Under the pieces are notes generated by a model, which saw only the letters and a list, made by a program, of their open reading frames with translations, ran no database searches and was not told where the DNA came from. A stretch of DNA of 64,000 bases, from assembly GCF_005239225.2 (NCBI RefSeq), contig NC_133301.1:1245001-1309000 (forward strand). The letters are read 5' to 3'. A program made the position numbers and the translations under genes. Source of the DNA: Populus alba. Its lineage: Eukaryota; Streptophyta; Magnoliopsida; Malpighiales; Salicaceae. How positions within the stretch are numbered: position 1 is the stretch's first letter; the number at the start of each line of letters is the position of its first letter. This document shows, piece after piece, positions 36,756 to 49,691 of this stretch.

Positions 36756-37437
36756 TTCTTTTAGGTAGAAACTTAACCCTAAAGGCAGTTAGTAATATAC
36801 TATAGCTTACTTCCTCTAGAGGCATGCTTGCCTTCCTCTATGAACATTTATAACACGCCCCAGATCATAATGAATTGAATCATCAATGTAATATTATTGG
36901 TAAGGTGCATGTCAACACTTGCTACCGAACCTTACAAAATCACGAGAAAACTTCACACAAAAATAGATTTTTTCTGGGTTATGTAAAAACTAGTCTCTTG
37001 TTGGAGCAGAGGATTTTCAATGCTTTAATAATGGTGCGAGGAGAAAATAATGTATAGAAAAAATAAAAAGAATCATGGCGAATATGAATTTGTAGTGTAT
37101 ATTTTGAATGGCCGTACGTGTGTAGTGCTGACTTTGTATACTCAAAGACGGGATTGTTTGTGTCCTGGCTGTGAATGATCTGGCTTTGTATGGCCTCGTT
37201 AGCATTTCCTTCTCCTCACCCAACCCTTCAATTTTCCTAGTGGATAATGAGACAAATCATCGGCGAAAATCTTGGTTATGCTCTCGTTTGTCAATGCTAT
37301 GGCTATGCATAAGAAAAAATAATATATGTCATATTTTTAGTGAAAATTCTAAACGTGGATGGTGTCTGGGAGCAAAGATAATAATTTTTTTTAAAAATAT
37401 TTTTTATTTAAAAATATATTAAAATAATGTTTTTTAA

Positions 37438-37442
<5 letters not shown>

Positions 37443-37474
<32 letters not shown>
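37443..37474. repeat. (TA)n microsatellite
   Basis: About 16 TA units within an AT-rich element copy. Confidence 0.9.
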
Positions 37475-37479
<5 letters not shown>

Positions 37480-37722
37480 CCCTTAACCATCTTAGGGAAG
37501 AAGACAAGCATTAAAAGAAGATATAAAATGTGCAGGGATGGGTGCCCAAGACACCTACCTAACTACGTTGTTCTTTTTAAGATCGGCACATGGTGCCTTA
37601 AAGTCAAGCCATGTTAATTAATAATAATCTTTTGTTTCTCGAATTTTGTGATTCTATGCATGCTTTACACTCTGCTCTGCTGACCTGTATAATTTATGAA
37701 TGTACTTTTACCTAAATAATGC

Positions 37723-37748
37723 AAAAAAAAAAAAAAAAAAAAAAAAAA
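37723..37748. repeat. Poly-A run (about 26 nt)
   Basis: Uninterrupted A tract in intergenic DNA. It could be the tail of a retroposed sequence, but I could not define a source. Confidence 0.85.
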
Positions 37749-40700
37749 CCAATGCGTTTTTTCCAACACCAATTCGTTATTAAACATTTGATTTGAACGT
37801 TTGGAAATGTAGTAGTTATACTCGTATTTTTTAAAAAAATATTTTTATTAAAAATTAATTATTTTTTAATTTTAAAAAATTATTTTAATGTGCTAATCTT
37901 AAAATAATTTTTTAAAAAATAAATAAAAATATTATTTTTAATATATTTAAGTACAAAAAATATTTTTAAAAATAATGTAATTATATATCCAAACAGATAT
38001 TTACTATTAAGTTTATGTTAAATATTACATAAACTAAACAAAAACATAGCCATCATGTCTTATGATGTAATATTTATTTTTTTAACAATTATGTATTTTG
38101 GGATCGATCAGAAAGGGAGAAAGAGGGTTCAGATCTTAACGTGGATTATAGAGATAGATTTCTTAAACTAAATAATGATTTTTGTCAATCGGGGTTTTGG
38201 GCAAGCAGTGAGCAGTAATTCCACGTGTTGGCACAAACTTCCATGGTGACTCTGTTTGGGTCAAAGATGAGTGACGCTAATAAGTTCTTCGTTAATGCCC
38301 TCTGACTCCATATTGTACCACGTGTCGCTATCTTGAACGCTAATATCGATGAAAGAGTGCTGGTACTTCATCAAAGTTAACGTCCCATTTTCAACGCGTC
38401 TCTCTCATTTCTTAAAACCTCTTAGCTTTTGTTGAATACACAATTGCCCTTATTTTCTTCTTCTTTTCAAGATTCGGGGGCTTACTTTTCGACTCAATCT
38501 GATTTAATGAGTTTATCTTAGATTCAGCTAATTCAAAACTAAAATCAGATTGAATTGAAGAAAAACTAGAGAATAAAAAATTTAATGTGATTCAGTTGAT
38601 CTAATAAAATTTAATTATAATTTGTTCATTTTTATTTAATTTTTTTAACTAAAATGATGTCATTTTGATTTTTTTTTTTTTAAATTGACTCGTTTAAAAC
38701 CCGGGACCTGAGCCTTTGACCGGATCAAGTCTAAAAACTATATCTTGCATTATCGAATCAATTGAGTTACTTATCAATTACATTTAATTAAATTAATGTT
38801 TTTTTTTAATGTAGATTAATTTTTGGATAATGAGTTTTCTAAATTTACATTCCAAGTTAGAAATGATATAATAATTATATTTGGAGGGTCTATTTGAAAT
38901 TGTGATTGATATTATTTTTTAAAATATTTTTTATTTAAAAACATATTAAAATAATATATTTTTTATTTTTTTTCACACTAGCATATCACTACAACCCAAA
39001 AACATTAAAAAAAAAATTAAAAAAAAAAAATACAGTTGAATTGCCATACTAAACACTACCAAGACATTGTAGAAAAGAAGTTTATTTATATACAAAATAT
39101 TCCAATCCAAAAATTAAAAAGAAATAAAGCAAACCTACTTGATTTGCATAGATATTTCGGACTTCTAAAAGCATATACGTGTTAAAAGGCTATTAATGTT
39201 TAATTAACTCATTCATTAAAAAAAAAATTAATCTTTTACAATCTTCTTACAATCTTCTGGTTGCTATTAGCGGTTTTTTTTTATATGTTTAACAATTTTA
39301 ACATGAGAGGTTAAAATCATAAAAAAATATATTTTAAAAAACATTAACTTCACAAAATTTTAGTTGAAAATAAACTCCAACCACATTATTAATCTGGAAA
39401 AACATGATTAAAAAATGAATTTCACAAATTTTTAGTTAAAAGTAAACTCCAACCACATTATTAATCCGGAAAATTCTGATTAAAAAAATTAATTTTATAT
39501 TTTTTTATTTAGCTGAAATCAATTCCTGAAATTTAAGTCAAAGATCATAATATAGGATTAACCTAATTACTAATTATCACTTAAGCCAACCCTCCAAGGA
39601 CTATCGTTGCCTTCTTGAAGTTTAAGGCTAATTGAATAAAAAAAGGATATGATAATTAATTAAAAAGATAAAGGAACAGGAGTGGGACGCCAGGCTGTTC
39701 TTTGATATGCATTGATGCTGATTTATATCCCTTTCGGCACTGATTATCTTAAATATTCAAATTCTTTGAATTTTCCATTCCCATTTTTTGTTCTTAAAGC
39801 AAAACACAAAAGAAACTATCGTATGCACAAACGTGGGAAGATAATAATATTCATGTTTCCTAGTTTATTGAATTTATTTTCCAGGTAAAAATAAAATAAT
39901 TGAAGGTGGTAATTAATCATATTCAAAACGTTAATAATATACTTTTCAACTTCAATCAACATTATAAATGTGAATCTAATATTATAGGTAACTCGAAACT
40001 AGAAATCAATTTAGAATCTAGCTTGAATCGAGTTTAAAAAAATAAATAAAAAAATTAACTGTTAAAACTTAAAAAACTCAAATCCTAATGAATTTACTCA
40101 AAAAAATTGAGATTTAAAATATGATTTAAATTAAAATCAAATAAGATATTGATCTAAACACATTTGATCTATTTCAAATCTAATTACATAAATAATTAAT
40201 AAAAAATAATGTCATTTTAATAAAAACAATAGATTTACCCGAGTCAGACTAATTATAAGTGTTTTTTAAAAATAATATTTGCAAAAAAAATATATTATTT
40301 TTAAAAAGAAAATGTTTTTTTTTTTTAAAAAAAAAAAAGCATATCTTAATGAGTTGTGCTACTAGAAACAACACAATCCAATCTATTCCCAACTCAAAAG
40401 CTTTTTTTTAAAAAAAAAAAAAAAAGAAATATAACACGTTTTTTCTAAAATCTTTAATTTTTCATTAAAATTAATAATTTACCAAATAAATATTATCCCA
40501 AATTTCATTCCTATATATCCTTCCTAAATAAAATTATCTCCTCATACGTTAATAATGTACCAAATAAAAATATCTCTTTTATCTATTTTTAACATTAATA
40601 TTTATCTATTTTTAACCGATTATTTACTAGAAAAACATAAACCCAAATCACATCCTTACCTTTTTCTAAACAAAATTATTTTCTTATACATTAATGATAT

Positions 40701-42394
40701 ACCAGATAAAGAAATTGATTTATCCATTTTATTCTCGATATTCATCTTTTTTTAATCAATTCTATATGAGGAAAATTTCAAAAAACTTTTAATTAACTGA
40801 TTCAGTAACATGATTTATTCCTGGACTTTATTTATAATTATTAATTAACCTACTAAGTTAAAATATCTTATTAAATTTTTAATTAACTACAACTAACCTA
40901 TTAAAGAATCCTATTGAATTTTAATTTAACTATAATTAACTATAATAATTAATAATTAACCTAATAGGTTAAATAACCCTATTAAAATTTTAAGAAATTA
41001 TCATTGAAACTAAAATCAAGTCAATAAAATATATATTTCAATTTCTAGATGATAAGTACTATTTTAAATTTTAAATTAAACTTAAAAATAGAAAAAAAAA
41101 AAAAGTCTTAAAAAATTATTGATTGCACTATTTTTAACCACACAGCTCATTAAATATACTATTTTAGAAAAATACTCTTTAAATATACTATATATAAAAA
41201 AGCATCTTATGATCTTACCTTGCAATTCTGACGATGAAATTGAAAACACAGAAATAATTCATGGTTGTCAGTAGTCAGTGAATCATATGTCAGCAAATTG
41301 AATTACTTTTCGAAATCTGATGATAATGAGTGCTTTGTCGATATATGATTCATCAACAGAGATGCAGTGTTTCTGGCAAGGAGTCATTTAATTAATTAAT
41401 TAGTTATTATTATTTTTTTTTTTTTGAGGGAGGGAATCTCGCTAGAACCCAAGTGTGATAAAACAATAGCACAATTAAAATGATCTGGCATGCAAGGACA
41501 CATCACAAGTATGGGTTAATGATGCATTTGGTCCTTTAACTCTTACTTTTTTTTATTATGGTCCTTTCACTATTTCTTAACCTAACATCATCTCCTTACT
41601 TTGTCTTTTTTTAACATGTGGCCCATTTCATCATCAAGGTCCATTTCACTAAAAATAATGTTAAAATTACAATAATGAATTTAATTGAAGAAAAAATAAA
41701 AACTCTTCTAGGATGCTCTTCACGTGCATAAATTCTCTGATTAATGATCACATTTGAATTTTACTTTAGATTCCCCCCCAAAACATATTCAATTCCTCTC
41801 ACACTATATAGGCTTGGAAAAAAAAAAAACTAGCTAGAGACTTTCTTCTTCTTCTTCTTCTAGATAGCTAATATTTAAAATTGAAAATAAACTTTATATT
41901 TCAAATAAATCAGTAAATACATATAAATACAATATAAAAGTACTAAACAAGCATAAACATGAGTATTACAATTATTTTTTTGAATCCAAAACCCATATTT
42001 TGTCTTGTAGGTAACAATGCTAAATATGTTTTTTTTTTTTTTTTTGTGATAATTTTCACTATTAGTTAAAAAAAGTTGTAGAATAACATACTTTTTATAA
42101 AATTATAGAAATAAATTTTCACCTGTGTTATTATTATTTTTTCTTTCTAATAAGCACAAATCCCCATTAGTTAGGTTAATGGGAGGATCATACAGTAAAA
42201 ATAAATAGAGAGGAGACAAAATCATGACAAGAAAGTTTAGAGGATCAAAGTAACAGAAAATTACAACTAAAGTGACCAAATAATATATAACTTCAACAAT
42301 AATGGCTCATCATGTAACTTTCCACATACCCAGTGTCATTTCTCAATCCCACCACCCACCATAATAGCCCCACTCATCCTTACACTTCACTCTC

Positions 42395-43372
42395 ATGCCA
42401 AAAAAGAGTCCCAGCACAGAGAGAAGAATTCCTACGGAGAGAGATAGGGGGTGGGAGAGAGAGATAGCCTTGAAAAACATCATGCACCCAACCAAACAGA
42501 AACACCGGAGCTCCGGTACGGAATCAACAACCTCCAGATCATCATCAACGCCCGGATGGATCACCGAATCGATCAACGGTGGATCACTTCGCCACGTGGA
42601 CTTACACACTGGTGTTAACGGATGGGCGTCACCGCCAGGTGATCTTTTCTCTCTCCGTTCACAAAATTACTTCATCAAAAAACAGAAATCCCCCTCCGGC
42701 GACTACCTACTCTTACCCGCGGGTATGGACTGGCTCAAATCGAGCACAAAACTCGACAACGTACTCGCTCGTCCAGATAATCGCGTGGCAAACGCCTTAA
42801 AAAAAGCACAATCCCAAAATAAGTCCCTCAAGTCCTTCATTTTTGCTATCAACCTTCAAGTCCCCGGTAAAGAACAACACAGCGCCGTTTTCTACTTCGC
42901 ATCGGAAGATCCTCTACCGTCCGATTCCCTCCTATATAGATTCATCAACGGCGATGATGCATTTCGGAATCAACGGTTCAAGATCGTGAACCGGATTGAA
43001 AAGGGTCCATGGGTGGTGAAAAAAACGGTAGGAAATTACAGCGCGTGTTTATTAGGTAAAGCGTTAAATATTAATTACCATAGGGGTGGGAATTATTTCG
43101 AGATTGATGTTGATGTTGGCAGCTCGAAAATTGCTGCGGCAATTTTGCATCTCGCATTGCGGTACACGGCGAGTGTCACCATCGATATGGGGTTTGTCGT
43201 GGAGGCGCAGACGGAGGAGGAGTTGCCGGAGAGGTTGATTGGGGCAATTAGGGTTTGTCAGATGGAAATGTCGACGGCGCGTGTCGTTGATTCCCCGTCT
43301 ACGGGTTTGGCGCGTGGGTCGGGTTTTGCTAAGGTGGAGCATCATTTGTCTGGCGATGAAGAGGAGGATTGA
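42395..43372 (+). CDS. DUF1336 / EDR2 C-terminal domain protein
   Basis: An unbroken 325-codon frame ending at TGA. The EDR2_C (DUF1336) domain fills most of it. Recognisable blocks are WITESINGGSLRHVDLHTG, GWASPPGDLFSLRS, SGDYLLLPAGMDWLKS, LYRFINGDDAFRNQRFKIV, GPWVVKKTVGNYSACLLGKA and NYFEIDVDVGSS. The C-terminus is acidic (SGDEEED). In EDR2 this domain follows PH and START domains, but here it stands alone, as in a known plant subfamily. It is expected to bind lipid or membrane; its function is poorly known. The second Met at 42482 (MHPTKQKHRSS) matches the start I recall for relatives, so the true protein is more likely 296 aa with the first 29 codons in the 5'UTR. The GA-rich sequence before 42482 fits a leader. 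Confidence 0.92.
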   Translation: MPKKSPSTERRIPTERDRGWEREIALKNIMHPTKQKHRSSGTESTTSRSSSTPGWITESINGGSLRHVDLHTGVNGWASPPGDLFSLRSQNYFIKKQKSPSGDYLLLPAGMDWLKSSTKLDNVLARPDNRVANALKKAQSQNKSLKSFIFAINLQVPGKEQHSAVFYFASEDPLPSDSLLYRFINGDDAFRNQRFKIVNRIEKGPWVVKKTVGNYSACLLGKALNINYHRGGNYFEIDVDVGSSKIAAAILHLALRYTASVTIDMGFVVEAQTEEELPERLIGAIRVCQMEMSTARVVDSPSTGLARGSGFAKVEHHLSGDEEED

Positions 43373-46149
43373 AGGGCTGGAGATAGCTGGTATTTCTTTT
43401 TTTATTATTTAGTTTCGGGATTTGGGTTTTTTTATCCCTTACAATGGGGATTGGTGGTTGTTGTAGATAATAATAATAATAAAAAATGGTTGAAAATAAC
43501 AATGTTGGGATTTATATTTTAAAAAAATCCAAAATATAAATAACCAAAAACGATGTCGGTTTCTTCTCTCCTCCACGTGACTTTTTATGCTTAATTTCTT
43601 TCTATATTGAGAAATTCAATGCAGCAATAAAAAAAATGAATTGAAGCTGCCATGTGGTTATCAATTTATAATTTAGTCGATTCGTTCAGGATTTTGTATT
43701 TAATTAATTATATTTCTTTTGAAATTACATAAATGACATTGTTTTAAAATTAATCTAAAAAATCATGGGTTAATTTAGTTGGCCGTGTTACATATTACGA
43801 TAAAACAATAGGCCAACCATGTGCAGCATGTGGCTGGCCACGATAAGCTTTAAAGGGTGTTTACAGTAATGGTCTATATTATTTTTTGAAAGTTTTTTTT
43901 AATATTAGAATATAAAAATAGTTAAAACCAACTGAATGGGAGGGTTATTTTGCAAGAGTACGTTGCCTTGGAGTAATGTGGTTGTCATGGTTAGGTGTGG
44001 CGTGGATTTATTAAGAGTAGTGTGGTTAGAGACTTAGAGTAGCTGTTGTGGTTATTTTTTATGATAAAATATATTAAAATAATATTTTTTATTTTTTTAA
44101 AAATTATTTTAAAAATTATTCTATTAAAAAAATTTAAAAAAAATTTTAAAAATTAATTTTAAATAAAAAATATTTAAATTTTTTAAAAAATACACGTCGG
44201 TCACATTTCCAAATACTCTCTTGGTGCCTTCGTGATGTCATGCTTTGAATATCTGTTGGGGACATTATGCACTGTGTAGATTTTTGTGGTAAGTGTCAAT
44301 TTGTCCAGATGGGAAATGGGATCGTTGTCAACATTTTCGCCTCCTTTAGGGATTCCGATTTAAAATGATGATTAAATTTTTTTTTTTTTTAAATATTTAT
44401 TATTATTTTTTAATATTTTCAAGTTGTTTTAATATAATATATATTTTTTAAAAATATATTATTTTAAATATATTTCTAAATAAAAAAAATCTTAAATAAT
44501 AATAGTTATTAAACTCTTTAACATGCTAAGAAAAAAAAAATCTGAATGGATATAAGTTTCGGAATATTGTCTAATTCTAACATCTATTATTAATATTTGG
44601 TCATTCTATACCAATAGAGATCCTTGATTCAAGCCCAGTTCATGTCCTTGTGATGAAATGTTTTGTGTTGTTTTTTTTTTTTTCTCCTTTTGAGCTAAGT
44701 ATGCACTTGATTATTAATGCCTGTTATTATTATCTATAAGAGACAAGTGGAAAAAAAATAACAAAGCTTAAGGGCTAATAATTCAATATATAATGAAAGT
44801 GAAAAAAAAATTTAAACAAAATCAAAATCGGACTAATATTCTAAACCAGTGGCCCGAATCATAAGACCGGGATTACTTTATAGAAAGGCATACATAAAAA
44901 AATCATGAAATAAAATTTCTAATCATAAAAAAATTAAAAAACAAAATAAATAACAATAGAACAATGAAGGTTAAATCTGATATAAAAACTGAATGAAAGA
45001 AAGTAATTAGAGATTAAATTGAAAAAAATAAATTAAAAAAGAATAAAAAATAACAATAAAAGAATAAAAACCAAAATTAAATAAAATAAAACAATAAGGG
45101 ATGAAATTAAAAATAATAATCAATAAAGGGTAAAAATAAAAATAAAAAGAGCAATAAAAAAATGAGGATCATATTGGATACAAAATTAAATGAAATAAAA
45201 TTCATATGAAAGAAATTGAAAAAAAAATAAACTTAAAAAAACATTAAAAATAAAATAAATAGTAACAAAAAAAAATAAGAGTTAAAATTGATAGAAATAG
45301 AAACTCGAGCCCAACTACACCTCTTTTGTGCACATGCAGTTGACCAACACGAAGAGGATGACACACAACGCAAAATGTCATCGTGTATTACTGATTTTGG
45401 TAACCAAAAGGTCCTTCACGCACCTTTCGAAGAGCACGGGATTCATCACACACTAACATGTGTGCTGCACGAGTTAACATTTATTTTATAATAATATTTA
45501 ATATTTTAAAATTACTAAACAATCCCTAAATTAAAAAAATAACACAAAAACCATAATAAAATAACCTTGGAACCATGTTTGTATGTGTATTAAAGGCACT
45601 TATGTAACTTCATTGTTCTAAAAAAAAAAAAAAAAAAGAAAAAAACCTCCTTGCGCAAGTTTAATAGGTTTTTTTTGCATTTCTAAATCACCAGTAAAGA
45701 TTTTCCTTGAACGGACAATTTTGCATTGTGACCAGAATAAGTAACATGTAATAAATCACCAGTAAAGATTTTCCATTCTTAGCTCAATTTCTTGTCGAGT
45801 TAAAAAAAATATTTCTTTATACCTTGTTATCCTTGAACGGACAAAAAGTTCAACTTTACTCGGCGAAGTCTTCCCATTCCTCTCTAGCTCAATTTCTTAT
45901 TGATTTTAAAAATATTTCTTTTGCCTTTACACCTTGTTATCCATGAATGGACAAGGAGAGTCCATCTTTACATGCTTACCTAATTGTTTTTTTTTTTAAG
46001 CCCATGAGTGAATCAAGAATCTATATTTTATTCGGACTGTGTCACTAAGCTATAACTTGTCTCATGGTTAATTGGTTACAAAATTATCCGTATGTAATTG
46101 AAGTGAAATAAAGAATTTAGTAACGGGTACCTCAACTAGTTATATATTA

Positions 46150-46288
46150 AATTTTTTTTTGATAACCATGAATTTAAGTTCTCTCGTAGCCACTAGAGGT
46201 TTATATGATAGTTAACTTCATGATTTATAAAATTAGTCAAGATGCGCGCAAACTGATCCAGACATCCATATTAATGAAAAAAAAATGA
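46150..46288 (+). mobile_element. Degraded SINE copy, plus strand
   Basis: Matches the right two-thirds of the 23358-23545 SINE: 'gccactagaggtttatatgatagttaac', then 'attagtcaagatgcgcgcaaactg' and 'ccagacatccatatta'. The A-box end is lost or diverged. Confidence 0.7.
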
Positions 46289-48284
46289 ATTTAGTTTTAG
46301 AGCACAAATATTATTTCTATGATACATGGAATTATTTGAAAATAAAAATCTTTTTAAAATCTAAGTATTTAGAGCTTCTAAATGGTTATCTAGTGGTTAA
46401 AAAAGTATACTTATTAATTCTTTTTTTTATTATTATTTAAATTCAAACCTTGAAGTAAGCTTTCTGAAAGATTTATTAAGAAAATACAGTTCTAAGATGG
46501 CCCGAAAAAATAATTTAATCTTCAATTGATTAGAAAATACTTCTACAAGTGGAGAATAAAATCTTTTTACTTTCCTATTTCTTTCTATATTCTTCTCTGC
46601 TTTTCCTACTGTCCTCAGATAGAGTTGGATCAGCCGCCCACCTTCACAAACCAATCAAGAACTTTGGGTTGGCAATTACAAAAAGAAAAGCTCAAAACGT
46701 TTATAATGAACACGAGTGCAGACATGATTTTGAGCATGGCTACCTCCATAGCCAAAGATCATGAAAAATAAAAAAGAAAGATCGTCTTTCTTCATTTGAT
46801 TTGATTTGATTTGATTGTACAAACTCCTTTCAACTGCCATGAGTAATTGTTTGGCCGTTTTCTCTCATTGTGGGGGTTAAATAACCGAATAAAGTGACTA
46901 TTTTCCTTTCCTTTTTTTAATATTAAAATTAAGATTATGATATGTTGAGTTGATTTGAATTTTATAGCTCTTTTATAGTTATATTTTTAAAATTATTTTT
47001 TTATTTTAATATAATCTAATTAACTTAAATGGAATGCTTTGGGAATTGGGACAGAATTGGATCCTTCAAGAAACAGGCAGGCTGGCATTGACAACACTTA
47101 ATCTTGACAATTGAAAGCTTGAAGGGACAAAAAACATGACGCAGGCAAGTCTTTTTTAGCAATTATGACAAATGTTTTCATGACTGTCGAATTGTCCCCA
47201 ACTTTTACGGGCAGCTTGTAGTAGGGGTGGATTGCATCATTTCTTTCTTTTTGCTTTTGGGCTAGGCTTACGTCTTCAACTTTGTTTTCTTGGCTACGAA
47301 TCAAATTAATTTTTTTTTAAAGGTTAAAAAAAATATTTAGTTATTGTTAATATTATTTTTAATAATTTTTTTTTAATTATATGGGATTGATTTGAAATAA
47401 GTTGATTAATTTAAAAGGTTAAAATATAATCCAGATTAATCTGCTAAACTTGTAACCTAAGTTATTATAAAATCAAATAACTTAATAATAAACAAATTAA
47501 AATAAATTATAATATCTAATTTTCAATCAAATTAGTATTGAAAGATAAGATTAAAAAAGATATAAAAAATATTTGATATGTCAAACAAAGTTAACATGTT
47601 AAACTCATAACTAGAAGTCATTAGATGAGAATAATCTCATAAAAAAAACAAAGCCTAATTTTTAATAATCAATCCAATATTAAAGGTTGAAATTAAAAAA
47701 AAATCAATTGAAAAAAAATAAATTTTAATCAACTAAGTTAATTCGTTAAATTCGTATTTCCGGTCATGAAATAGAGATAATCTTATAAAAAAATAAATTA
47801 AAAAAAATTATGAAGCTTAATACTTAATAAATTACATATTAAATAATAAAATTAAAAAAATAATTAAAAAAGAAAACAAAACACTAATTCCTATTGTTTT
47901 ATGAGTAACAGTACAATAAAAACCCATTCTCTTTTAATTTATTTTTCTTTTCCTTTATTTTTGTCAATGTTTTCTAATCCTTGGGCGCTTATTGTCTTCG
48001 GCTTGCTTTATCATGTATGTCGGCTGGAACCTCATTCGTAGTACCAAATGATACCATTGCATTTTTATTTTTATTTTTAAATTTGAATATTGTCTTAAGA
48101 TTTTGAATTAGGTTGTACAGGATATCATCAAGCCACCCATGTTGACCGTATCAACTTGCAACTAACTAGGAGATATGCACAAATCCTCCTATAATTAAGC
48201 AATAAGCTTTTTTATCTTTTATCCTTGAGTGATACAACAAATTATTAGCTTTGAGTAATATATATATTTTTATTTATTTAATTA

Positions 48285-48440
48285 ATATAAATATTCAGTT
48301 AACTTGAACATATCTCAATTAATTTCATGAATCTTAAAATTAATAATTATATAAATTTTCAGTGAATCTGATATTTATAGGATACGAATTAGTGATCTTT
48401 AAAGATCAAATTCAGGATTTAACCAATTAAGTTATACTCT
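48285..48440 (-). mobile_element. Degraded SINE copy, minus strand
   Basis: Aligns by eye with the 36593-36755 copy: 'gaacatatctcaattaatttcatgaatcttaaaattaa', and later 'gatttaaccaattaagttatactctt' for the A-box end. Strongly diverged. Confidence 0.5.
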
Positions 48441-48764
48441 TTAAGATTTATATATTTATAATTTTTTACATTAGTTAAGGATAAAAGATAAGTAGCTATT
48501 TTGAATTCTTGTTGCTGGATTATAAGACGATTTGTGCGTATCTGCTGATAATGAGTTAAAATAATGAACTTATTTTGAGTGAGATATAAAATAATAAAGA
48601 GTTAAATTGTTTTTATTTTCTAAAATAATCATTCGGTTATGATAACATTACACAGGAGAATTCTAATTCTTTTATAGCCTATTTCAGCCCTTTACTGTCC
48701 TTCATGTGAATTACATGGATCGATCGAAGTCATTACTAAAAAGTAACTAACAAATATTTTAAGC

Positions 48765-48895
48765 TTAAAACCACGACGAGGAAAGCCCTCCTCTGTTCAA
48801 GAACTTATTGCCATACAGATAAACACTCACTCTCTTCTTCACTCTTCTTATATGAATTTGCTTCATTTTTCCGAATAATTTTAGCTACAACTACG
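48765..48895 (-). pseudogene. 3'-end relic of a third aspartic protease gene
   Basis: Same orientation as the two intact proteases. 'accacgacgaggaaagccctcctctgttcaag' and 'ttattgccatacagata' match the 3' flank of the 52579 gene (52384-52440). 'cttcatttttccgaataattttagctacaact' (48861-48892) matches the stop-codon region of both genes. Similarity stops at the stop codon and no protease coding sequence follows. Confidence 0.6.
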
Positions 48896-49114
48896 TACAC
48901 AGTTTTTTATTGATGACTATTAATTTATTTAATTAGATGTTTGTATAATTTTTTTAATTTATGTTTTAAATATTTTTTATATAAAACATATACCAAAATA
49001 ATATGTATATATACATATATATATTTTAAATACAACCGGTGGTGAAGTGAGAGTCACATATCTCGCTAGTATCATGTATCATACATCACATGATAGATTA
49101 TTTTGTCGAGTTTG

Positions 49115-49330
49115 ATGGAGCTTCCTTTAAGAGCCAAGTCCATGAGAGCTACTTATAGGCTTGATTTGGCTTTTATAAGCAAGAAAAATCAATGTTGTCG
49201 TCCTCAATCCTATTCCACACAGTAACGGAGACAAGTCACCTTGACTTGCATTTCTTAAGGTCAGTCTTCCATGCATAATGTCTGGCTGTGATCGTCCATA
49301 TTAGCTTTATACCATATTGTCGTTTCTTTG
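49115..49330 (+). pseudogene. Orphan promoter relic of an aspartic protease gene, inverted
   Basis: The plus strand here matches the minus-strand upstream regions of the two protease genes. 'gatggagcttcct...aagtccatgagagct' matches the complement of 63951-64000. 'ataagcaagaaaaatcaatgttgtc' to 'caccttgacttgcatttcttaagg' matches the complement of 55825-55920. 'gtcttccat...ggctgtgatcgtccat' matches the complement of 54900-54935. The TATA box is degraded (tagctttatacc) and no protease exon follows. Confidence 0.65.
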
Positions 49331-49691
49331 TTTTGCTTCCTTTGTGTACATAAAAGAAAATAAAATTGTGACTGTGATTCTGGGAATTGTTTTCTTATGA
49401 ACAACACAAAGATCATCACACGTTTCTAAACAAGTGTAAGCAGTTACTGTGTGCTTGATTCTAGCAAGTTTTTATTTATAGAGCAAGCATGAAGTAGGCT
49501 CTAGAAAGAACCCCAGTATCTTGGCAAACATATATATATTACGATAGCTAGGAGATTATGCGATCCAGTACAAGCCATTACAGAAAAATTAAAATAAATC
49601 AGCAAGCTAAAAGACTCTAGCAGCTGACATTATTCTCCCCTTCTACTCCACTCGGAAGATAGATCGATGACGTTAGTGTTTCGTCTTCACG

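Larger units (their letters stand above)
36756..42394. other. Gene-poor AT-rich interval
   Basis: More than 5 kb without a supportable gene. It holds AT-rich element copies (37380-37440, 37800-37990, 38884-39060), a relic of the GC-rich short element (38640-38745: 'aaaatgatgtcattttgat' followed by 'aaaacccgggacctgagcc'), and an inverted copy of the 6236-6420 repeat at 40835-40990. Confidence 0.5.
43373..48764. other. Gene-poor interval with degraded repeats
   Basis: Holds AT-rich element copies (44050-44210, 44360-44510), A-rich remains of the array family (44820-45280), two partial SINE copies (46150-46288, 46380-46470) and another near 48285-48440 (-). Near 45690-45960 the phrases 'ccttgaacggacaa', 'agctcaatttctt' and 'ataccttgttatcc' recur two or three times, so a small tandem repeat is present. 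No gene is supported. Confidence 0.5.

Noticed and set aside
46549..46764. 71-codon frame that looks like a small secreted peptide
   Set aside because: It begins at GTG, has no in-frame ATG, and a stop lies a few codons upstream. No donor/acceptor to an upstream exon was found.
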